Shown piece by piece: positions 1 through 11,600 of a DNA stretch of 64,000 nucleotides. The translations under genes were made by a program, and so were the position numbers. The DNA comes from Epithemia pelagica. Lineage: Eukaryota > Bacillariophyta > Bacillariophyceae > Surirellales > Surirellaceae. The number at the start of each line of letters is the position of its first letter. The stretch's first letter is position 1. The stretch covers positions 5,022,001 to 5,086,000 of the forward strand of contig OX337228.1 in the NCBI GenBank assembly GCA_946965045.2. Direction: 5' to 3'. The notes beneath the pieces are model-generated. The model searched no databases, was not told where the DNA came from, and worked only from the letters and a program-made list of their open reading frames with translations.

Positions 1-3000
1 TATCTGGCTTGCCCAGACTAGATTTCCTGAGTAAAAGGCCGCGTTTGCAATCCTCACAATCTTGTAGAGCTTCGAAAACGAGTTATAGACTTGATGGGTT
101 TCACGAGAGCCGCCCCGAAGTGGCGGTATGTCTCGTTTTCCCTCAATGGAGTTGATGTTCCGAACGGCTCTTAGAAGCGTAATCATTGGTCGGGTTACAT
201 GAATTGTCACCTACACCATAAAAGGAAGAAAACTTAGAGATGCCAAAGTTTCCAAACCCAATATATGGAGTCATCCTTACCTTGCACACAACAAACAAGA
301 AAACAATCGAAAGAACAAGAATTATGACTGCGTCAATAATGGCTAACCGATCAAGGTCACCATACATCGTTTCTTCGACCTCTTCGAATGACCGCCGAAT
401 ATCTCGGGCGAAGTTGACGATTGCTACCGAATACATGGTTTCTGTTCTTGTCGTGACTCCCATGTCGAGACGACTTGGGTCTAATGATGCGAGTATAGTT
501 TGGTTAACAGCAGCATATGCAGCCACCAATTCCTCCTCTTCTCCGTCCTTCGTTTGTCTGGTGAATGTTGCCAAGCCATGTTGGCCTGCCTTCATCGACG
601 CTAGGACGCCCTTCTCAAATCCATCCTTGTCCTGGGGACGATTGCCGTGATTCTCGAATAACTCATCCGTGATTTTCGAAGAATTCCATGTCTTTGATTT
701 ATTCGTTCCCACAACAACATCGCCTTCGTATATATCAATGCCAGGTGTTACAAGAAACGATATGGGAAAACTCAGAGAATGGAATGCTTCTTCAAGCAGT
801 TTGTGTGGATAGTCTAAGAGCATCACTCCCACAAAATCACCATCAATGGGGTTAACAACAGGAGTTGCGATGCTCAACCCCACTGGACCTGACGGGCCAA
901 ACAAGTATGGTGCTGTCATGTGTAACGTGCTTGATTTTCGTGTTGTACTATACCAATCACGGCAACGTGGGTCGAACCCGTATTTTCCTTCGGGACAAAG
1001 CTCCGGTGCGATCAAAAATGCTTTATTTCCTTCGTCGGAAACAAAGAAAGAAGTGGTTGAATGAACATGGGAGCAACCAGTGAACCCACTAAACATTCCA
1101 TCTGCTTCAAATCCAATGAAACTTCCAAGTATTTGCCTCTCATATCCAGCGGCATTGCGGTAATTAAAAAGAGGAAACTCAACGACAGCCAGAGCGGATG
1201 AAACCCGAAGTCGGTCGTAAGTTGTCTCGAACCCTGCGGCGTTTGCACCCTTTTCCGCCCCAGGTAGTTCAGATGCATTATAATTCCAGATCGTTTCTTC
1301 AGGTGAGGCAGGGAAACTGGTGACATTTAGACGACCCCCTGTGAGGGGATCCATATCTAGTTCCAACACTGAGTAGAATCTCGCTTGCCTACGGCGTGAT
1401 TCGTGTCGGTCAAACTCTTCGGTGCAAGACCTGATGGGCTCAAAGGTATCGTCCCAATCACATGGACATTGATACGCGTCAGATAACAAAAGGTCACACT
1501 TGTAAATATCGGACGATTTGCATTCGTCTGATGCAGTCTGGAGTTCAGTGAACGAATCGGCTCTAGGAACTGCACCAAAATGGAGCCAGGAAGCCATGCG
1601 CGCGATCCAGTACAGATCGCGCCCCGGAGAAGCTAGAATCATACCGACCAATGTTGCCTTCGACATCACAATCGATTCATAGGCTTGCATCTCAAGGTCA
1701 TACGAAACCTGGTTTAAATCGTCAACCCACGCTGGAACGGTATCGATCATTGCTTGAGTGACGATAGCTGTAATGATAGTATTTGTCACCAAGAGTGGAA
1801 TGACAATAAGCAACACAATCCAGCAAAACAGGCGAGAGCGATAGACTTCCCTCCCGCCTTCGAGATCTTTAGGTCCTTCTTCGGGTAAACTAGCAACAAC
1901 TGGCCCTACATGTTTCTTTGGAGGTGCAGGAAACACTGTGTTTGAGAATGCCTTCAAAGCCTTCTGTTCATTAACTGTGGTAGAAACAGGTTGATCAGGC
2001 TTCGCCTCTTCATCATGATTCCCTTTCTCCTCATTGGGTTCCGAGGATGGGCCACTATTACAGTCTTCGGGTTCTGTGGAAGGAGTGTTAGCAGTGATGC
2101 TTGATCGAATGGATTTGTGCACTGACGCAGTTGTATACAGCTGTTGAAAATCGCTGTGCCATGTAAGTATGTTCCGAATCTCGTTTGCTTCCGACTCAGC
2201 GACAGAGGATGCGCCTCCACCGCTAAATCCAGTGATCATGGACCGGAACTCTTCCACCAGCTCTGTGATTTCTGTTCTTGGGGAGCAACGCACTGTGGCT
2301 GTGAGCGCAACTTCGTCTTCTAGTTGAAGACCTCCAGAACGTGTATCTCCATGGTTCACTATGCGCCACGAAACCGTTTCCATCCACAGCAAAGGCTGGG
2401 TTAAGAAACGTGCTACGCACCAAAGCATCAGAAGAATGAAAAACATTCCAAACAGCGCTATTCCTGTTGCAGCAAAGGATCCCTTCAACACGTCACTATC
2501 AATGGAACTCTCGAACTGTTCAATAGGAGCGTAGGCATCCAAGCCTACAACCTGGACGGCCAATGCGTAAGGGGCGTAGTTGGGGTCGAACTGCGATGGA
2601 GGATATGGAAGAGGATAAGCAGTTGCGACACCATAGAAGCACTCGCGCGTAGTATCCTCAGCCACGGCAGCAAGAGTCTCATTCGTCCATTTTGTCCTCA
2701 GGAGGGCCTCGTAGCTGTCTCTGATGGCCGCGAACGATTGGCTTGAAATTATTCCCAAATCTGACCAGGTCACGTTAATACTATTTCCATTTGATACGTT
2801 CACGCCACTCGTTGAATGAAGTGAATCCGACAGGACACGACCATCAGCAAAACTGAGCACTCCCCATTCTGAATGGTCATAAAGCCTAGATTTAATCAGG
2901 TTTTCGTCCAGGTCGGGCATTGCAATATCAACATAAGCAACGCCAATAAGTGCCCCAGATCTAAGAAAGAGATGAAACCAATAAGACCTCGAGGAAAACA

Positions 3001-4098
3001 ACAATCAGACAGGAGGACACGCATATGAACTTACTTTCGATCAAAGATTGCTTTACAAACCGTCGTAATGGACTCGTTGAAGCCAACTTCTTTGTGAGGT
3101 CCAAACCAATACACTTCGTTGCGATGCGTTACAGCTTCTCGAAACCATTCTCGTTCCACAGGGTTGTAGTCTCTGCCACGAACAATAGAGTTTTTGGGGT
3201 GGCATCTTGCAATTTCTTCTTCTGATGCTAGTGGTTCTCCAGTGATTGTATTGTTCAAAGTTCGTAGCCATTCACATCCTTGGGACTCATATGTCAAGTT
3301 CAGCCCATTACGATAAACCCCAGGGTAGGAGACCGTCGCACCGGCTCCGGAGTTGAAAAAGTGAACTCCCATGAAAAAAATATCTATGTTTGCCTCATGC
3401 AGTGGTCTTAGTAAAATGGCAATGTCACCTGACTTTTCATGGAGACCCTTGGCCGTAGAAGTCGGTTTGACCACTCCACCAGTAGAGACATCATTGTGCG
3501 CTTCTGTACAATTTGGATAATAGGCCAACGAAATGGGTTCTCTTACGGTTGGGTCACATTGTCCTTGCATAAAGAAGGCCCCGGTGGAAAACGAGACAAA
3601 AAGCTTGGCCTGTTCAAGCCACTTGGTACTGCGCCCTGGAAAGACAAAAGCAAAATTGTCATCCGTGACATCCCTGTTTATCATCCATTCAAGCGGCGCT
3701 GGATCAACGTCGAGCGGGTATACGTTGCGCTGAGAATCAATGTCAAAGAAGGGTACGAAAAGATCGTCCTCCCAGCCGCTATCGGGGTACCCAGAGATTC
3801 GATCCATTGTGATTTCCACCACTTGTTGCACTACACCATCAAAATTTTCTTTTAACTTCGAAAAAGTTTCCGCAGTTGTTTTTGTTGTAGATATCATGCT
3901 GGAATGGATCTGATCCTTCATGACCTTACTTGAACGCTCTTTGACCAAATTTCCAGCGGCGTTCAACATGATGATTGACACAATTACAACGAGCGTCAAG
4001 GTGATAAAAGTAACCGAGCCGAAACTGGTCAATAGCTGGCGCCTCAAGGAATAGTGTTGCTTTAGGCATGTCTTTTGAAGTAGCCTACCAGGTCCCAT
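1..4098 (-). CDS. Cache-type multi-pass receptor-like protein (3' end outside window)
   Basis: Three exons are readable on the minus strand: 4098-3035, 2987-281 and 210-1. The introns (2988-3034, donor GTAAGT; 211-280, donor GTAAGG, acceptor after a TTTTCTTCC tract ending GTGTAG) keep frame, giving 1,327 codons before the window edge. Start is ATG at 4098. Residues about 20-50 form a first membrane helix, followed by a long extracellular region with the Cache-like signature NPVEREWFREA. A second helix lies near 525-550. A third near 742-770 opens a second extracellular region with the similar PRCRDWYSTTR. A fourth helix near 1,242-1,264 leads into a cytosolic part. The continuation after the second intron (…SKLYKIVRIANAAF…) confirms coding sequence up to the edge. 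The double sensor architecture suggests a ligand-sensing membrane protein; the output domain is not visible, so enzyme type is unknown. Without the second intron the frame runs into 43 residues of non-conserved sequence, which I take as intron read-through. Confidence 0.75.
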
Positions 4099-4196
4099 TG
4101 TGGTAGTTCCTTCTGCTATTGCGCATCTGCGTTCTGCGTAATACGCTTTGAAGACGAAAATAAAAAACCAAAAAGGTCAAGGAACAAGGAATGGTA

Positions 4197-5072
4197 GACG
4201 GTTTGGCGCACGAGTCACGCCAGAAATTCTGAGTCACGACCATGTTGACTTTTTTCAATTTTAAGCAGCGGAATCGATAGAGCTCGACGAGCTCTATCTG
4301 CTGATAATCTTTGTTTTGAAAAAGATCAACACCCGGTCGAGTTATTCAGGATTTTCTGGATTTCTGGATTCTGGCAAATATCATCTGGTCTACCTGACAC
4401 TTTGGCACCGCGATAGCCCGCGCTAATTTGGACCAAAATGTTTTATACGGGCTATCACGTGAATTGACACGTAACTTCTCACTATAACACTAATTAATCG
4501 GATTTCTCCCCTATTCATTGTCTTTCATGTCCTTCATGGCTTTCTCAATAGACAGGATCAAGTTCTTCTTGTTCATACTGCTGGTTCCCTTGGAGTCGAG
4601 ATAGATGCCAGTCCTTCTGGACAAGACACAGCGAGAATGTCAACAGTGGTTCCTGCGTGTATCATCAGGTCTGTGTGATGATAATGATACTGTTGGAGCT
4701 GAAGGTAGCATGTTGACAACAATGAAGTTGTTGGGTACACACTATGCATTCATGTTACCTTGATGGATGCTGACTTTGTCATTGTCGTTTCTTGCTAGAC
4801 TGCACCAAATCTGATCGAGACTGTGTGTGGGCAGGTAGCTGAGTTAGACTACCAATTTAAACTTTCCTTCATCCATTTGGCGCCAAAAACACATTTTGAA
4901 GTGCCCAATCGATAGATCTCGTTCTGGGCTTTTGAATGACACCTCAAATTCCAAAATTGGTTAAGTAGAAGTCAAGTTATAAATTGTCAAAGTTTTCTAC
5001 GGTGGCATCGCGGTGACCCCAGAATTCCGCCCACCAAATTTAGTCAGGCTGCCAAATTAGTCAGGTTGCTTC
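4197..5072 (-). mobile_element. MITE-like DNA transposon copy A, left terminal repeat lost
   Basis: This segment is the reverse complement of 39735-40617 at roughly 99% identity by eye (fewer than about ten differences, including a 3-nt indel near 4380). The right end carries the terminal repeat GTCAGGTTGCTTC at 5060-5072 followed by TA. The left end joins unrelated sequence just before GACGGTTTGGCGC, so the matching terminal repeat of the intact copy is missing or mutated. No ORF long enough for a transposase is present; the strand given is that opposite to copy B. Confidence 0.85.
5060..5072. repeat. Terminal inverted repeat of transposon copy A (right end)
   Basis: GTCAGGTTGCTTC followed by TA is identical to the right terminus of copy B at 40605-40617. 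A related internal copy (GTCAGGCTGCC) lies about 20 bp inward in both elements. Confidence 0.8.
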
Positions 5073-5074
5073 TA

Positions 5075-5672
5075 CTTGTAATACTGGTACGAGTAAAAGG
5101 TGAGATAGAGATCGTTTCGTTCTATTTCCACCACAGTGTTACTTTCATCAGTATAATGGAGAATGAAGTATATGAATTTGTGTACATCGAACCCAATGGA
5201 TGATTATCCTTATCCCTAATACAATATTGACTTTTCTTGGGATCGTTCTCTGCGCGTGCTGGACAGCGGACGCGGACTGGCGGAGTAGTCGTTAGAGTAC
5301 AATATCGTCTATAGTCGTACTTTGTTCCTTCAAGATCTCGCTTGGGCATAAGTTTTCGTGGATGTTGCGCACCTTTCATCCCTCTTTCGATGGCACAACG
5401 CATCGAAATTCCAAAACCAAGGACCGCAGCATTGCAAGAACAAAAAGTGGAGCCATATCCTTTTGTGTGACGAGAGAGTCTTTCGTTCGGTTGAGAGTTT
5501 GTGTGGGTTGACCCAATTGGATCATAGGTCTTGAAGGAGTCTTCCTCTTCTTATCCCTGTCTACATCGTCCTAGAGGACAGCAGACGAGGTTGGAGGGAG
5601 ACTAGTGACGCTGGTGGGTGTGACAGTTGAGCCTCATTTCTTCGGTAAAGTCGAGAAACACGATCTAGAACG
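5075..5672 (+). other. Intergenic upstream region of the giant gene
   Basis: No convincing gene. A 93-codon minus-strand ORF at 5122-5403 shows no recognisable domain. The stretch presumably holds the promoter and 5' leader of the plus-strand gene at 5673, and it begins directly at transposon copy A. Confidence 0.5.
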
Positions 5673-8600
5673 ATGCAGCCAGTCCAATACGTTGCGAAGC
5701 ATGCATTCCAGGGAGATATTGCCCAATCACAGCTGAGTCTCACTCCTGGAGCCACTGTCTTGGCTAAGCCGAATCAAACAGGTGCTTGGTGGTGGGGAAC
5801 CTGCAACGGACGGGACGGATGGTTTCCACCCACCTACGTGGCACCTGCGCCTCCGCAGCAACCCATGCCGGCCATATCCATGCAACAGCAGATGCAACAG
5901 GCCTCGTTTGCATCTTCGGTCCAACAGCAACAACGACCGGCCGCAACTTCGGCAATACCCAATGCCCATGGTCTTCCAACGGCAGCTGGATATAGTCAGG
6001 GCATGGCTCAGCCTCATCACCAGGCTAGCGTTGCAGCCTTTCAGCCCATTTCCAGTCAGCCACCACAACAGATGTATGCACCGCAGGATCCGTTTGCTGG
6101 ATTGTCCAACATGTCCTCGCAGCCGTCTGCCTCAAGTTCACCCTTGCCTTCCATGTCGGGTGGTGTCAGTCTTCCACCTCCCGAGGAACTTTCGGCTGTT
6201 CCTTCCTCTTTGTCCGTCGCAAGTGACCTGTCGCCTCCTAATGCCTCCGCTGCTTCTACAAATGCAGGGACTGCCCCATCGCGAATCAGTCCCAATCCTT
6301 CTCCCCGTGACCACCAGATGGGACCCAAAGCGGGTTCCAAATCAGGCAGTACGAAGTCTACCTATTCCGATTCCAAGAGCTCCAGTAGCCCCAAGACTTT
6401 TTCGACTACTCCACAGTCAGTATCCTCAAAGCCCCAAGCTTCGTCGTCGAAACAAGGGACAAAAGTGGTTTCTCCGTCCTCCAGTGCCTTTGAAGATGCC
6501 GAATCACGTTTTGCTGGCTCCGCAGTAGCTTCTGCAGAGGGTAAACCTCCTCAGGCTCCAAGTACCATTTCCAAGGAAGAAGACGATGCGCGGAGACTTC
6601 GTGCTCAAGAAGAATCCCGACAAAAGGCACAGATTCGGAAAGACAAAGCGGTATCACGTCAGCCAACAGATTTCTCTGACTCCTCAAGTGGTATCGGGTC
6701 AAGTGGGGTAACAATGACTGTCGAGTCGGAAGCTGCTAACACGATGAGTGACCAAACGCAAGCTCGGTTCAACCCATATGAGTTCCTGTCAGGATCTGGA
6801 AAGCTACCCGATCGAAAGTTTTCCCCTGTTTTTCGTGTTCCACCGTTTTGGGCCATGATGAACCTGAATACCTACATTCAGCAGAAACCAGTCCCCGAAG
6901 ACAAACTCAAGGAAAGAGCGTCCATGTATGAACAGCTGGCAAGAGCTTTGAGTTTCGTTGGATATGTTTGCGCAGAGACGAATGAAGCGTCAAGGTCAGG
7001 GAGAGGCCGGTATGCCAACAAGCGCGAGAATCCCCTCGCGTATATGGCTAACAATCATATGGCCTGCGAAGCCTGCATCAAACTCATCTCGTTGCTCCCT
7101 CATTCAGCGGGTGCATCCGGTCAAGTTTTGGATGGTCTCTTTATGAACTTTCTGAATGTGTTTGTTTCTTTAATGGAAAATGTCCAACCGAATCAGCAGC
7201 TGGTTCTACCAGGAGGATGGCAGCAACCGGAATACACTTACCTCTGTTTGTACGTTATTCGAAATTGTGGAAACAATAAGTGGAGTTTCACAATCTGTAA
7301 TACGGGCCGAGATGGTCTCCAGTACCATCCAGCCAGCTTTGACAACGAAACAGGCCGCGAGTTGAAGCAGCTCGCAATGACCATTTGGGACATTCCTGGT
7401 GAGCGTCTCATGGATTCCACGTTCTGGACATTGCTTTTCCGACTTCAGGTCTATCCATCACGAAAGAACAACGCAGCCTTTGTCTATACGAAGCTTTTAC
7501 CTGCTTTGAACTCAAGACCTCTTCGTTCGAACTTGGATCAAGGCCCGGCTGAATACCTTGAAGTTCCTGGAACCATTCCGGCACAATCATACCATCCATT
7601 GGCACTGCTTGCCCTCACGTCTTCACCAGCACCGGGCTGTCGGTCATCTAAGTATTCAACGTTGCTTGTGATGAAAGCCGCCGTGGATCTTACCTTTTGT
7701 GAGATTGAGAAGGCTACTTCGTCATCCATGGACCCCGAAGACACGCGTATTCTGAAATTGACAGGAAGAAACCTGGCAAATTTTGCTTCCACAATAAATC
7801 CAAATAGCGTCGGTGACAACAGCCTGGGGGCTTCGTTGTCGGACACCTGGGATTTACTGGACAATCTCTTGAAGAAGATAAACTTCTCAGCGTCGAAACC
7901 GGTTGATCAATATAACCATGGCCTTTCGGCCAATGCGCTGACCGACGACTTTGCAAAGGGTCAGATTGTGTCGCTCGCCACAGGGCCTGGATCGGCGGCA
8001 TTTCCCCTTTTCGGTCGACTTCGACGAGATAACTATGCGCAGACGACGAAGGGTTTGATGGGTGAACCTCGACAAGACCCGATCCTTATCCCAGCTGTTC
8101 TCACCGACGCTGAGCTTCCTCCAGTTGCCACAGACTTCATGACAGCTTCGTCTTACTTACAGAGGATCGCAGATGCATGCAGTTTGCTTCTCCAACAAAG
8201 AAGGCTTATCAAAAATTCACCGGCGTTTGCTGCATCAGCAGCACAGTATGCCCTTACCACAGTTCTTCCGATGCCCAATGCGGATCCCAAATATTGCTTT
8301 TGGCGAAAGAACAAAATGAGACGTGAAACACAGCTGAACTTATTGTTTCTTATCAGACGAGTTTGTCGTATCTACTCTGCGGCAACATCTCGCGTTCAAC
8401 AGTCTCGTGGCTTGATTGCCATAAGGTCTACAGCGTTTGCGTGTGCTGCTTGCGTAGCTGATGCAATTTGTCGTGTCGTTGCGACAGACGACCCGAGCAC
8501 ATTTGCACTTCACTTTTCAGGACAGTGCGAAGGACCAACACAGCCTTTCGGTATTGACGCAGGAGCATACGACACTCTTGGTGCAAATTTGCCCATGTAT

Positions 8601-11600
8601 GACCCCAACATGTGCTCTCTCCGATTTCAATGCCTTGACTACATGAGAGGATTGTCCATGAACATGGATGGAACCCAGAAGAGCACTATTTTCAATTTTG
8701 ATAAATCCCTGTCGCCGACACCGGGTGATTTGGTGTTGATTGATCAATTGGCCATTCAATTGGCTTTACAAAGACCATTCCCTAAAACCGAGGAATCCAT
8801 GATGACCTATGCGGCCAATCTCATTTCGGGTTGCAATGGATCTATCATTGAGGTGCTTCCAGAGTTTGAGTATTTCCGTGACATCGTTTTCCATTTCAAG
8901 CATGCTGTCTCGGGAAAAGCTCAGTCTGCAGAGGTACCTGACAGCCACACTTGGTTGGCTTCCGATGCTACACTCAAATGGGACTTGAGGCGAAAATCGA
9001 AGGAAGACCCTGTTTTGGTCTACCAAGTGACGGCATTCCAGGGTCATCCACAAGACTTCGTAGAACGAATAGCCCAACAGGAAACAAAATCAAAGAACCC
9101 TTTTGCGGGTTTTGTGGCCCTTTTCTCTTCAAAGACTGTGGTGGAGAGATCGCGTTTGTCATCTGCGGATCCCAGTACGGTTGTAAATTCCTGCGGTGAG
9201 AAATTCCAGAATAAACGAGCGAAGCCTGTATCTGTTAGAAACGAAGACGATGTTCTCCACTTGGACAACAAAGAGTTGCCAACTTTTGGGAATCTGTTGA
9301 CGCCATCAGATTCGGAGAGGTTCATTCAGTTCCTCACGGTCCCATACATTCGTATTCCTCTTATCCTTGACTTTTTCGCCAATGGTGACCCAACTCGTCT
9401 TTCTGCTCTGAGGACAAAATCACTACAGCTCATTGTTGACGCTGCACTCTTCGAGCCCGGGCGATGGAAACCAGCAGATTTCTTAGATTACATTGAGGAG
9501 GTCCCCGTCGTTGACTTTGAAAGGTTGGAAGCATTACTTGCAACTCCTCATGGAACGCTGTTTAATGAAATCGCGAAATCGCCGGATGTTCTAACGAGTT
9601 GTATCGTTAAAATATTGGAGCGTGCACTTGATATGGATGTTGGGCGGTACACGAGGAAGTCCTCTTCGGGTCCTTTGATTCTCTACGCTGTGCGACTCGC
9701 CGTTCGACTTGAAGGCTACATGAAATATGCTCTGGCAAAGTGCCGTCCAGGGAAACCCAGGCCTCGTGGCCTAGAGACGTTGGATAACATTAAAGTGGAA
9801 ACGGCACTTAAAAAGATTCGTGGAATGATTGACGCACAGGCAATCCCAACGCTGGAGTATTGGATTGATCCCTCGCGAACAAAAGATGTTGACATCGCTT
9901 GTCTTACACATGCTCATCTTTTGTACCTGTTCAAGAACTATGACTATGAGGATCTGGATTTCCGAGCCGTTTCGATCATAATGTCATCACAGGTGTTTTT
10001 GACCATCAACAATAGGTTCAGCAGCAAAGTGTACGATGATCTGCAAGACAACTCCAATCCCACCCACCCTCCACCGTCTATTCAAATTGCACAATCTGAG
10101 ATTTTTGATATCATTCAAAGCCACCGGTACAATGTCCTCCGTTTTATCAGAGAGAAATCCAAGGATGGCGACCTTGCAATGGAAGCCGTGGTTCGAATTG
10201 CGACTGGAACCGGAACTCGGGAGAACTCAGATATTGAATTGAAACAACGCCATTGGCAGAGTATTGGTCATCCCACTTGCTACGGAAGGTTTGTGCCTGA
10301 TACCGAGGATGAAAAACTTCGCGATGGGTCGTACCGGAAACCTGTGGAAGGCCAAACCTATGAGGAATGGATGCTACAGGTCACAACGAAGGCAGTTGGT
10401 ATTGAAGTTAATCTTCAACTGAGTGACTTTACTTTGCAAAACCACAAGATGGCATTGCTGGATCCCCAGATAATGGAAGATGCTGACTTCGCCGAAACCA
10501 GGCGGATTGCCTTGAAGGATGCATCGGATATTGCCTGTGCAGAAGTAATGCACACAACTAATCGCTACTGGTGGCGCCTAGTTGGAAGACGATATGATGT
10601 GCTTTCGTGGAGTCCTGATCAACGGAACTTCTATGACACCAAAGGAGCACGTAACCCGAATCATTCTCGCAAGTTTCCCGGAGGACTGCGTGGCGGGGAG
10701 AAGTGGATCGTTGATATATTGAAGGACAAGTTACCACTGATACTTCCTGAGGTCGATCTCTTTATTTCATCGAATGATCATTCGGATGAAGCTTTTGCCG
10801 TCCTGTCAGGCTGGCTACCAAACAAACGTAGTGACCACTCAATGCTCACTCATACTCTAAAGGAGGTGGTAGTGTGGCAGCATCCACCAGCCCTTTCTAT
10901 TTTCAACGTTGTAGAATATGGGCGCCGTCACATCCGAGTATTGGAGTACACGTCCAATCTATCGACATGTCTACACGAAGTCAGCAGTGGTGAACCTTAC
11001 CCCGACCGTGTTGCGGGTATCCTTTCTCTCTCCGCTGGTGTTCCCATGACCACAGTGACACCTTCGTCATCTCTTCTAGTATCGAGGGCCTTGTCTGCAG
11101 ATATCGGTGTTCAAACGTTCGTGCCCCCAAGATTCCTCGAGGGGCTAATCCCGACAGCTTTGGTTGAAAATTACGTTTTCTGGCAAAACGAAGACGATGA
11201 TATTGTCGGATATGAGAAGGAAACGAAGAGTCAAGAAGATGAGGAGAGCGACGAGAAGGACATCATTGACAATGCAGGCTCTTCACCAGATGATGACAGG
11301 CCTTGTACACGGCTACGAATCAAGCTCACCAAAGAGAGTTTCGACAAAACAGGCTTTTGTAATTCCTCGGCGGAAGCTCTTGTTCAGAGGATCCCAGTCA
11401 TTGGAACTGACCAGGAAGTTGAACGCATTGACTCAAACAGGACAACTCATGTGTTGCTTAACGTTATGACAGCACCTCCATCGTCGCTGTTGAAGAGAAT
11501 AGGGATGCTACTGGCTCGTTTGGACAACTTAGCTCACGTTCTAGTTTGGAGCACGGAGACCGTCAAGACGGCACATGGTGCAGCTTCGATTGACTTGATT

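Noticed and set aside
143-210. C-terminal tail of the uninterrupted receptor ORF as the real protein end
   Set aside because: A strong GTAAGG donor and pyrimidine-rich acceptor flank 211-280, and splicing continues in a coding-like frame to the window edge.
967-978. GGGTCGAACCCG resembling a tRNA T-arm
   Set aside because: It lies inside a coding exon of the receptor-like gene and no acceptor or anticodon stem fits around it.
5122-5403. 93-codon minus-strand ORF upstream of the giant gene
   Set aside because: No domain, no splice partners, next to a transposon; chance frame is likelier.
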